Source: Hevea brasiliensis (lineage: Eukaryota > Streptophyta > Magnoliopsida > Malpighiales > Euphorbiaceae). From it: a DNA stretch of 64,000 nucleotides. The first letter of the stretch is position 1; each line of letters begins with the position of its first letter. The stretch is from positions 55,312,102-55,376,101 of the forward strand of contig NC_079504.1 of NCBI RefSeq assembly GCF_030052815.1. The letters are read 5' to 3'. Of the stretch, positions 24,594 through 35,086 are shown one piece after another. The notes under the pieces are model-generated. The model was not told where the DNA came from, ran no database searches, and was given only the letters and a program-made list of their open reading frames with translations. Made by a program: the position numbers and the translations under genes.

Positions 24594-26592
24594 ATAGGTT
24601 CTAGAGAGACTGACAGAGAGCCTAATAGACCACAGACTGGGTAAGGCCATTCACAGTTCTGCATTGTATCCATGTCACCTCACAAAGTCCAGTACATTGG
24701 TAGGACACTAAGTCACATTTTGGTATTTTGGTACTGTTTGTATTTTGTAATTAAACTTTTATTTTGTCATGTATAAATTGAAACTCATGTAATAAATTTT
24801 AGTATTAATGCAAATATTTGTAATTTGTGTTTATAAATGAAAATTTGATATTTATTGATGTTTTGAACATGATTATTATGTGAAATGAATGAATGTCAAA
24901 CAGAAGAAGTTGTGAGAAATGATTGAGAATATTGAGATTATATTGATAAAAATGGAGTTTGAGAATGATTGGAAATGTATTGGAAGTGTTTTTCACAGGT
25001 TTCGAAGAACTATTTTATCCATTTTTAGCCGGTACTTCGCCATATTTTCTATAAAATTTTCAGAACCCCAAATGAATTTATAATTTCAATAAATGACTTA
25101 AATGAGTTAAATTTCACAAATTGCACTTCATATACATGAAGAAATAATTTAAGGAAGGATAAAAATGATTGGGACAAAATATGGTGTTCCGGTACACTGT
25201 GTGGCATATCTTGCTCAGCTACACTGTAGACGAGTAAGGGGTGTCACAAACAACTTACAATACACTCCCACTAATCTATCAATACCATAATTCAACAATA
25301 AAATTCATGAATTACGAATCCCTTAAGTACTTCAAGGCTTCCACATTTAAGATCAATTGTCCAAAGTCTCTAACACTTATTCAAACCCCTAATTCAATTA
25401 TCATTTCAAACATACACATGCCCATAAGCTCTAATTCATTATTTACTTAAATCAACATGTCTAACCATCAATTATAATTAGAATTAACCAACTTCCCATA
25501 GACTTCCTTGGCTGCTGAATTTGAATCCCCATAAATACTCATCCAATTCTTTCAATTTCTCCACAATTCAACTCATCACAACATCAACTCAAAGTTTAAT
25601 TAAGCAAGGGAGGAAAACAAGCAATAACCTTTGTTTGCAGCTTACTAAAACCTCACCAAATCCTTTCCTTTTTGCTCCCTACAATCTGCCCAAGGTGTGT
25701 AGAGCAACTTTAATGAAGAAACTTAGAAGAAATGAGGGCTTGATGATGGTGGAGTGAAGCTTCATGCATGGGCAGCCATGGAGTTTTTGGGAGAGAAACT
25801 TGAATTCAGCAAGGTGAGAAAATAAGGTTGAAGATGAAGTTTTTAAGTGGAAAAATCTGTCCTTAGTGGCCCTTATATACTCCACTAAATATCCCACTTA
25901 GTGCTCCATTATCTTAATTTAATATAGTTTAATTATTAAGTTTCAATTATCCCAATTTTCACCCCTTAATTTCTCTTAATTTCATTACATATTTAATTTC
26001 CTTTTTTATGGGGTCCCTAAAATTTTATACTACTTATTTTTAATAGAAATTTAGGTCAAAATCCAACTCTAGGTGTCAAATGACTAAAATTCCCCTCTTG
26101 AGGTCAAATTCGGACTTTTTTCGATAACACCAATTTAATCCTTGTCCCGTCGATTTCTTAAATTTTCGTTTTTATTTGTACTGACTTACTAAATTTTTTT
26201 TTTTGACATTTCCAATGTCAATTACACCTTAGTAGACCTTTTATTAGGTTCTGAAAATATTTTCTGGGGTTTCCCGTGGTCCAGGGCTAGTCAACGGTCC
26301 CCACCATAACTTCCCGGTGCAGTCACCCATCGCTACAGGTTCATTTCATTTAACTTAATTGCATTTCATCTCTTTTATTTTCCTTTAATTTTTCTTATAT
26401 TTTCTTACCTTGTATTCCATCATTTTATGTCTCCTCACTATCACCAAAACGTAATTCTAGACTTTTTGCTATACGTATTTATTTGTCCATATTCGTTTAT
26501 GCAGACTCGGCACTTTGTCCTTTTGGCTGTCCGGACAGACATTAGTCGTCAGTATAGTAGAACATACCGACTACCTAAGTGAGGATGTTACA

Positions 26593-26752
26593 ACTCTTCC
26601 CTTCTATAAAGGAATTTCGTCCTTGAAATTCATCAGATTTAAACTGAGCTTATCGTTATCTCATAATTCTATTCACTTTCCCATTATTGTTTTCTTATGC
26701 CTTTATTATCTCTACTCATGAAAGTCTATTATTCATTAGTTCTCTGATTTCT
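26593..26752 (-). other. Element 2 core, 3' end with polypurine tract
   Basis: On the minus strand, the conserved post-chromodomain GGACGAAATT segment and the polypurine tract GAAGGGAAGAGT (26604-26593) lead straight into the 3' LTR start. The rest is decayed and no reading frame is recognisable. Confidence 0.8.
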
Positions 26753-27294
26753 TGTAACACCCCTATTTGTATAGCCTGGTATATTTCACTGTTCCGGTGA
26801 TCGGTGTCGGTCCGGACAATTAAGGGGATTAGAACCATACTTAAGACAACTAGATAAGCCTTAAACCCAAATAATTAGTAATTGCCAATTAGTTAAGTAT
26901 AAACAAGAAAAACAGAACATAAGAAGTTAAATGAGCTGAGAGTCACAGCGATTGGTGACCTTCTCGGGAACGACTGCGAAGTCGATTTAAACTCAAATTT
27001 TGAACCGTAAAATGTGACATTGCGGTCCTTAGGACCCTTACAAACATAGTGGAAAAGAGAAAATCACGAAAAAGAATTGTTAAGTCAGTCAAATAATTAG
27101 GTCAGGGAGCCGAAAGAAATATTGAATTATTTGCAAACCGGGTTGAACTTGAGGGCAATTTGGTCAATTGAGCAGAGCTAACTCGACCTAATCCAAATAA
27201 AACCGGAGAAAAGAAAATTTCAGAGTCAGGAATTAAATTAAAGAACTAATAGAAAAATAAATAAAAAAAAAGAAAATGAAAAAGTGAAGGAAGA

Positions 27295-27337
27295 TGACAT
27301 CATGCATGACATCATGCATGACATCATGCATGATGCC
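27295..27337. repeat. 13-bp tandem repeat, about three copies
   Basis: GACATCATGCATG is repeated three times in tandem. The unit includes the palindrome ATGCAT, so the array can pair with itself. The Element 4 LTR has only a short related stretch (GACATCATCATGGTGATG, near 42703), so copy number changed in this lineage. Confidence 0.85.
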
Positions 27338-28900
27338 ATAAATCCTATAATTAATAAATTTAATTATTTATATATTTTGGTCTTCCATAAGTTAAAAATT
27401 CATAAAAGAAAAGAAAAGAAAAGAAAAAAAAAACTAAAAGTCTTCATCTTCCTCATATGTGCCGCCCTCATTCTCCCTCACTTCTCCATGGATATCCTCC
27501 ATTAAAGCTTGCACTCAAGCTTAAATTTCTTCACTAAACCTTAATAGCTTCTATAAAAACCTCATTAGAGCTTGTTATTTCAACCTAAGAAGAAGATTGA
27601 AAGAAGAAAGAAGAACAAATGATAGAGATTTGAAGGATTTGGAGTTCTAAGAAAGGTTAGCAAGCAAACTTGATAATTTTAGTTTGATTCTTACATTTCT
27701 AACTTATTGAACTTGTAAATAAACTTTAAATAAAAGAAAAATTTGTTGAGGGACCATGAGTGAATTTCGGCCAGCATGTGTATGGGGGTATTATTGCATG
27801 GTTTGATTGATTTGAATGGGTATATGAACCTCAATTAGTTGAGTGATTATAGTTAAAGACTTTGAATTAGCTAAATGCAACAATTTAGTGTGGTTAGGGT
27901 TTGGACAATTAGGGTTTAGAGACAAAAATGTGAAAAAATTGGTAAATGATGTCTTGGACCTAGTTTAAGGAGAGAAATGGTCAATTGTGACCTAATGAGG
28001 TGTGTTAGGAGTGTTTGAATCAAAAGCAAATTCGGATTGAGTGTCGGCAGCATGACCAAGTTACATTTGAGGGACTAAAAATGCAAATTTACAAGTCCAA
28101 TTGGTATGAGACCAATTGGGAATGAAAATAGACACTAAATGACACAATTTTCATTTGGGAACTATGCCCAAAAAGTGACCAAAACCTAGTGAACAAATTG
28201 ACCAAACTTGGAAAATCTCAATCTACCCTGTTCAAACTAACCAAATGAATAGTATTTGTTCATTTAGCCATAACTTGAGTTAGGAAAGTCTAAATGACCT
28301 GAAATTTGACCAGTGGACAGTTAAGATATAGACCTAAAACTTTTATAAAGAAAAAAACCCAAATTATTCCATTAACCAAGTCATTTGGTGACCTAAACTG
28401 CCAGAACCAAAATTGCCCAGAAAATCTAGGTTAAGTCCAATCCGGCAGCCATGGTTCAAATAGCTATAACTTAAGCTACAAAACTCTAATTGGAGTGATT
28501 CAAAAGGGAGAAAAAACTTAAGACAATAGGGAACATTTTCTATGAAGAAATTTTTGCCAAATTCCAACAGTAAAATGACCAATGGAATAGTGCAACCTTA
28601 GACGCCAAAACTGAAAATTATCAAATTTGCCTAAAAGACTTAGAATTTGAGTAAACAACCAAAACAAACAAATTTAGTGACCAAAATGTGGTATGTGGGT
28701 GAAGTTGGAATTCCCATACCTATTAAGCCTTAGAAAGTCAACAATTTGACTTGAATAGTATAGTGAATAGTAACCCCGAAACATAAAATTTAAAGAACGT
28801 TGAATTTAGCACATTAGAGTTAGGTAAAAGTGAAGTTAAATTTATTTTTAGTATTGTGTTAAGTTATGCTACTGAAACACTGTGAAATTGTGTGTTTCAG

Positions 28901-28964
28901 TTGAAAAGAACACCGAGAAAGAACCCGAAGAATCGAGTCAAGGCCAAGAGGCGACTCGTTTAAG
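28901..28964 (+). other. Candidate 64-nt mini-exon in family-C LTR
   Basis: TGTGTTTCAG ends at 28900 and AAG|GTTTGT follows at 28964/28965, so both sides fit splice consensus. The putative upstream donor is AAAG|GTTAGC at 27656/27657 and the putative next acceptor is GTCGCAG at 29557. Confidence 0.5.
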
Positions 28965-30246
28965 GTTTGTGCACAACGTATAAATTCTGTAAATTATTTT
29001 CTGCATATGGTTTTGAATATTTTGATATAGGGAACTGTGACATTATTTATGATGCTTTGATTTAAATTGTTGAAAGTTATTATGTATATTTGAAATGGCA
29101 ATGTTTGGTAAATTGTTAAGATAAGTTTTGAAACCACAGTGTCATGACCATATATTTGAACACATCACTAGCATGACTAGTGGGGGTAATCAGTTTCGAA
29201 TTTCAATTCCTTCTCTCGATGAAGTGTTGAGGTGTGTGCCAATAGAAGAGGAATTTGAATGGATATCCATATATTTGAGCTAGCTAGCCTTGTGATGTGA
29301 TTCTCCTTAGCCTCTGGCTATTGAGATTATATTTTTTTCGAATGGCATGATACAACTGAGGGTTTTATGAAATGTGTTTTGATACTTTGAAATGAACTTG
29401 TTTGCATCAAAATCTCATAATTCATGTTTTATGTTTAATGCTCATGTTTAGTCAAATTTTTGAATAAATGTGATTTAAATTCTGCATAAAGATTATTTTA
29501 GTATGTTGCGCACCACTAAGTCCTAGTGCTCAGCGATGGCTGTTCTTGCTGTCGCAGATTTAGAGACTAGAGGAGCAGCAAACTGAGCTGCTAAGGATTG
29601 AGGATCTATGAGCTTGAAGTTATCGGGTATAATTTATACCCTGATTGTAGATATTTCTTTTGATGTATTTAATGCACATAAATGTATGGACATGTAAAAA
29701 AATGGGTCTTGAGAAGCTTGTACAAAGATTGTATAAAATTTGTAATAAATTTTAGTTGGATTTTCTGAATGTAAATTTTAATATGATGTATATATAAATT
29801 TTTTATCTTTAATGAAATATGAATGAATGATATTGATCGACAGTATCTTGAGAATTGTTGAATTTTGAAATTTGAGAAAATGGTTGAGAATGATTGTGAA
29901 ATTGATTGAAGTAATTGTGAATTTGAAGAAGTTGTTGAGGAAAATTATTAGAAGTGTTTTTTTTCCAGGTATTTGAAGAACTGTTTTCTCAAAATATAAA
30001 CAGAACTCTGTCAAAATTTTTATAAAATTTGCGAAAAAATAAAATGGGCCAAAAATTTCAACTAGCTTCCAACTTAAATTAAATGTTTGATACCAACTAA
30101 CAAATGCTCACCACTTAACAAAAGTAAGAAAATTTTTTTAAAATCCCTTGTAGGGTACTTAATGAGTTATCGGTAGGTGAAGTTCGGTAGTTCATTAGGT
30201 ATTCTACGGGATCATGTTATGCCTTACAGAGGGGTAAGGTGTGACA

Positions 30247-30850
30247 TTTCTCATACTGGAATCGTTACTGGTCCTTAAGTCTCTTTTACTAATTTCAACT
30301 CTGTTAAATTACCCTTTGTCTAGGTATTCTGCATTTATCTCATACAAGACCTTATATCTTGGTATCTTCATGCCTATTTAATAAATATCACTATACACAA
30401 ACTCCATCAATGGAAGGTATCTATTCTTGCTTCCAGACGGGATAGCACTATAACTTCTAAATATATTTTCAAATACCTAAATCATTCTTTTCTGACAAAA
30501 ATATCAAAATAATTATAAGACTCTATATCAATGTCTAGATATCTTTACCCAACTCAGTTCAACATACTGGTGTTCTGCACTTTTTCCCTTACAGTGTTTC
30601 ATAGGGTGTTGTTTGTATGCTAGCTTGACACTTATTATTGTATACAAATTCTGTTAGTGGGAGGTATCTGTCCCATCTCCCCTCAGATTCAATGACACAA
30701 GTTCTCAATATATTGTCGAGGGCTTATCACATATTACAGGTTATTATTATCATTTCATTTCATTGTTTACAGGAACTCAATGAGTTTCAGAATTTACTTG
30801 AATTACTCATTTCGACTGCCCATTCGTCTGAGGATGATAAGTAGTAGTGA
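30247..30850 (-). pseudogene. pol: Integrase remnant of Element 2
   Basis: On the minus strand, fragments of the integrase core can be recognised: HPQTNGQSK (about 30836-30810, where Lys sits at the catalytic Glu position, 30810-30812), then a stretch like the Asp-rich EGSWD region, ending in a YETLYGK-like motif near 30600. Below that the match fades. Multiple stops and shifts are present. The segment order agrees with a pol core in which gag, protease, RT and RNase H are missing or unrecognisable. Confidence 0.75.
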
Positions 30851-31059
30851 TATCTCTAAGCTTATAGCAATTACTGTGGTACAGGTAGTTCACATTAATA
30901 TAACTGAGTCACTGACTCTAGCTACCTTACAAGTGTAGTCTTTCGATAGGCTAGTTCTGAAGATTTAAATTTTTGATTAAAATTTTCACATTTATTTCTC
31001 GTAATAGTACTCTATTCGGGTGTAACTGTATCAATTTATAGATTAATTACAAATATTCT

Positions 31060-31240
31060 TATTTTATTATACCACAAGGAAGCACGTAGCTTTATACAAT
31101 AATCCCATGTCAGTACTGTAATCTGCAGCTTACAATACAAACATCGAGAACATTACATAGTCACTACGTTATAACCTCATGAACTAGGTTTTCTACTTCT
31201 TTTTCCAATGCCCTCTGCGACTCTGAGTCCATATCTTAAC
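31060..31240 (-). pseudogene. gag: Element 2 core segment with gag start remnant
   Basis: On the minus strand an ATG at 31232-31230 opens a 22-codon reading (MDSESQRALEKEVENL...) that resembles the gag N-terminus of Element 1. It then runs into a segment, 31060-31185, that is shared with the cores of Element 4 (about 47210-47350) and Element 6 (about 61490-61610). I cannot assign the shared segment to a known domain. Confidence 0.6.
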
Positions 31241-31357
31241 TTTGAATAATCAAAAGTAAACATATCTGCATTAGTGTAACCTTGACTCTTATGAATGCAA
31301 TGCATGCATGCACACTAGTTCTTTCTACTTATCTGTGCCTAGGAACGCCTAAACCGT

Positions 31358-31369
31358 GCTCTAATACCA
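31358..31369 (-). other. Primer-binding site of Element 2 (minus strand)
   Basis: Reads TGGTATTAGAGC on the minus strand, one C-to-T change from the initiator-Met PBS, five bases from the LTR end at 31375. Confidence 0.9.
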
Positions 31370-31703
31370 CTAAATGTAACACCCCTCACTCGTCTACAGT
31401 GTAGCTGAGCAAGGCGTGTCACACAGAGTGCCGGACCACCTGATCTTATCTGATTTCATTACAGTTCTTGATTTACTTGTTCAAAAACTTTATTGTTTAG
31501 GCTATTTTTACTGTTTATTAAAATCTGACTAATTTGGAAATTTCAAAAATTTTAATGACAATCTAGCAGAGTGCCGATTATAATTTGGACTAACAGTTCT
31601 TCTGAACCTGCTAAAAATAATTTCAATATATACTCAAATTCACAACTCATAATCAGTCTCAAAATTTCTCATATTCAATCTCAATTAGGATCATCATGAT
31701 CAG

Positions 31704-34700
31704 TGTACCACCCCTATATTCAGTAGTGCGTTCTACTGTTCCAATGACCAGTGTCTATTCGGACAGCTAGAATGCCTGGAACTACACTTAAATATTAGTG
31801 AGGAGAAATGAAATAATGAAATAGAAGAAAATACAAGAAAAAAAAAAAGGAAAAATAAGAGCAATGAAATGTGATTAAGTTAAACGAGCCAAAAATTGTA
31901 GCGATGGGTGACTGCACCGGGAAGTTGCGGTGAGGACCGTTGACTAGCCCTGGACCACAGGGAACTCTGGGAAATATTTTTAAGACTTAAATAAATATTT
32001 ATTGAGGTATAATTGACTTAGAAAATGTTAAAGAAAATTTAATTAATTAGTATGAAGAAAAACGAAAAATCGAGAAACCGAAAAAAATCTGTGTTACCAA
32101 AAAATAGGGAATACAAACCAAATAGGGGCATTTTGATTAATTGACACCCCGAGTTGCCTTTTGAACTAAATTTCCATTAAAAGTAAGTGATATTAAACTT
32201 TCGAAATGTCATAAAAATTAAAAATGTGGTACATAATATAAGTGATGGAAGATTGAGGCATAAAAAAGTAAATTGAGAAAGTTTGAATAAATAAATATTA
32301 AAAATCATTTTAGTGCTCCACTAAGGCAGATTGGGACACCTAGTTAAGCTAAATGGGACATCAAAAACTCATCTTCAACCTCTAGCAATTAACCAGCAGA
32401 AACCTCCCAAAGAATTCCTCCATAGCCGAACCTTGAAGGACCTCCATGCAACCATGAATTTCACCTCTATTCCACTTGATTTCTTCATTGAAGTTGATCA
32501 ACACACTTAGGGAAAGATATTGGCAGCAAGAAAGAAGAGATTTGGAGATTTTTTAACAAGTTTCATAAGAGGTAAGTATTGATTTCTTCATCCTTTCTTT
32601 GTTAAAGTTTATGTTGGTATTGTGGTGAGTGGATTTATGAAAGAAATTTTGAGGTTTGATGAATTATTGGAGGGTACTATTTTCGGCAGCCTTATGACTT
32701 GTAGAAAAATGCTTGAATTCATAAAGATTATTTAATGAAGAGTGGTATTAAGGATTGATAAATATATATGTAATTTGGTAGTGGAAGTTATATGTAATAT
32801 TTGGGAGTGTTTATGTGTATACATTGTTAAAATTGGACTTTGAAATTTTGAGTTGTATTTGGTGTATTAAAGATCATTTTATTCTACCCAAATTGACTAT
32901 AATGTAAAGTGATTGGTGAATATGGCAATGTACAAAGTCAGAATTAGGTATGGAAGGTCAGCTACAATAAGTTGAAAATGCCTTTGGATTGGTGTTTGAG
33001 AGAAATGTAAAAGGCAGTATGCAATTGAGCTTATATCCTTAAATGTGTGACCCCAATTGGTATGAGGCCAATTGGAGGTAAAACTAGGCACAAAATGTGC
33101 CAACTTTCATGTTCAAAACCTACCAAAATTCTGTTCTAAAAGTGACACTAAAACTGACCTAATCCAGAATTGCAACATTGTAAACCCAGAAATTGATCAT
33201 ATGAACAGTAGTCAGTCTTTTGGGCATAACTCACTCAAAACAGGTCCAAATGACCTAAAATTTATACTGCTGGAAAGCTTAGACATAGGGCTACAATTTT
33301 GGTTAAGACCACTAAACCCAAAAATAACCATAAGCAATTCAAAATGCTTGCACAAGTTCGGGTATAAAACCTGCCAAAATTGGAAATGACCTAAAAATGA
33401 CCTAAGTTCACAATAAAAAGGCAATTTAACCAGCAATAGTAAAATGATCATAACTTGGTTCAGAAAACTCCAAATGACTTGAAATTAGTGCCAAAATTTC
33501 ACTGAGACATAAATATACAATTTTGCTCTTTTGACCATAACTTAAAAACTAAGAGAAATAAGACATTTAGCTAGAATAATCTAACATATAAAATATGGAA
33601 AATGGTAATAAAATGCAATAAGTTTTAAAATGAAATTGGTAACATATGCCAAAGATTATAAAATGTGACAAATTGGGAACATTAAAATTGACTCACTTAG
33701 AATGCATCAAAGGTCAACAGTATAGGTTGACTAATGAAAGTAATAGTATTAATAAAATTTAATTATTGAACCTTATTGTTAGAAACAATTTAAATGAGTA
33801 CTGAAATACTTTATATTGTGTGTTTCAGTTAGCAAAGACTCAGGGAAGGGGAAAGAACCACTGAGTCAAGGCCAAGAGGCTACTCATCAGAGGTTTGTTC
33901 ACAACAGTTATTTCTTTTGAGTTTTCACTTCAAATAAATTATGACAATTTGTATGCTATTGCTTAAATTGTGAAAATTTTGTTTGAATGAAATTTGATGG
34001 ATACTTATTACTTGAAAAATATTGCACATGGTTTGAAACCATAGCTATCATATATATTTGATTGAATTCCTTGCTAGCTTGTCTAGTGGGACGAATTGGC
34101 TTTGAATTCCCTCTCTGGCTGAAGTGTAGAGGTGTGTGTCAGTTGAGGACCAATAGGATGAGTACTCATATAATTGCTAGCTAGCTATGTTATTCCTCAT
34201 TAGCCATTGGCTTTTGGGATGAATTAGACTTTAAAATTATGATTAAGCTGTGTGTGTGATTTATTAGTATTTATTGAGACATTGTGAAATGGAATTTAAT
34301 TCTTTATGACATTCTCTAACTTTTGAAATTAACTATGATTTTAAGTATCCACAGTTCATGTGATTTATGTTTTATCATTTTAAATTGCATTTTCTTAATA
34401 TTGTGCACCACTGAAACATTGGCTCAGCAATAGCTTTTTCATTGCTATCGCAGGTAGACAGACAGATAATGCAGTAGAGTAGGCTGCTTGTGCTACACTT
34501 TTGGGATTTTACCAGGTATATTAAGTATACCACCTCCTTGTAATTTTTGTTGTAATGTATATGAACTGTATTTATATATTGTACTTGGTCTTGAGCAGTT
34601 GTAAACTAAAGTTGTAAATTATTTTGACTTGTAAAAATGTTGTAATATACTTCTCTTATCTTAGCTTTTGAACTACTCAGTCATTTTGCATTCTATTTTT

Positions 34701-35086
34701 GGAACTACTGGAAATTGATGTTGAATTGAGTTTGACTTATATTGAGAAAATTGATTTGTGTTGAACTATTATTGGAGTTGGGGAGTAAAACAAATATATT
34801 GGAAGTGCTTTTTACAGGTTTTTGAAGAACTGTTTTGTTCAAAATACAGACGGCACTCTGCCGAAATTTTTATAGAATCTATTGATATTGCAGATTTGTT
34901 GTGTAATTTAACTTTGAGTAAAAGGTTTTAAGACCTGGCTAAAGTGCTCACTGCTGTAGAAAGACATAGAAAATTGTTTAAAATCCCTTGTATTATATTT
35001 AATGAGTTATCAGTAGGCGAATTTCGATAATTCATTATGTATACTAGAGGAACATGTTGTGCCTTATGGAGGAGTAAGGTGTGACA
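31704..35086 (+). mobile_element. Family-B solo LTR in Element 2 right LTR
   Basis: The block is 3383 bp with TG...CA ends (TGTACCACCCCTATATTCAG to GTGTGACA), flanked by a perfect ATCAG duplication (31699-31703 and 35087-35091). The empty site is in the left LTR near 7724-7745 (CATGATCAGATACTTAGCTC). It has a donor-like AGAG|GTAAGT at 32571/32572, a 64-nt mini-exon candidate 33829-33892 and stem-loops at 34412-34453. No core and no gene. Confidence 0.95.
33829..33892 (+). other. Candidate 64-nt mini-exon in family-B LTR
   Basis: Preceded by TGTGTGTTTCAG and followed by GTTTGTTC. It contains a 7-bp stem GACTCAG...CTGAGTC. Upstream donor at 32572 gives a 1257-nt putative intron; the next acceptor candidate GCTATCGCAG ends at 34453, inside the second stem-loop. 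Confidence 0.5.

Larger units (their letters stand above)
10235..25248 (+). mobile_element. Element 3: coreless gypsy element inserted in Element 2 left LTR
   Basis: The element has two LTRs (10235-16724 and 16938-25248, about 4.38 and 4.34 kb after removing insertions) around only 213 bp of core. It is flanked by a perfect AACAA duplication (10230-10234 and 25249-25253). The uninterrupted target is visible in the sister LTR near 37282-37295 (CAACTAACAACTTACAAT). It has a PBS and a polypurine tract but no gag or pol, so it must have moved with proteins supplied by another element. Confidence 0.95.
16938..25248 (+). repeat. Element 3, 3' LTR, split by a family-B solo LTR
   Basis: Starts TGTAACACCCTCACTATAGC after the polypurine tract and ends GTGTCACA before the AACAA duplication. 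Net length is about 4.34 kb. It matches the 5' LTR throughout with scattered differences, so the element is of moderate age. The stem-loop pair is clean here: CTAAGC/GCTTAG at 24558-24574 and GCGTT/AACGC at 24576-24593. No gene is seen. Confidence 0.93.
7402..26592 (-). repeat. Element 2, 3' LTR (left copy), split by Element 3
   Basis: The LTR consists of 7402-10234 plus 25254-26592, about 4.17 kb net. It starts (minus strand) TGTAACATCC at 26592, next to a purine-rich tract. Its sister copy is 31375-38629. Relative to the sister it keeps a 178-bp segment (9804-9981) and has a 79-bp tandem duplication (8412-8567). A stem-loop (CTAAG/CTTAG) lies at 7998-8015. Many short diverged motifs of the type CATAACT...GACCTGAAATTT recur through 9100-9960. 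No gene is seen. Confidence 0.9.
26753..30246 (+). mobile_element. Family-C solo LTR in Element 2 core
   Basis: The block is 3494 bp with TG...CA ends (TGTAACACCCCTATTTGTAT to GTGTGACA), flanked by a perfect TTTCT duplication (26748-26752 and 30247-30251). There is no core. It matches the 5' LTR of Element 4. Inside are a TATA box (27552-27559), a donor-like site (27656/27657), a 64-nt mini-exon candidate (28901-28964), a stem-loop pair (29516-29557), a 13-bp tandem repeat (27295-27337) and an AAAAG run (about 27403-27428). No gene is seen. Confidence 0.93.

Noticed and set aside
33072..33389. 105-codon ORF in a family-B solo LTR
   Set aside because: It reads across the repeated CATAACT/ACCTGAAATTT modules; similar readings occur by chance in other LTRs and none is kept in Element 6.
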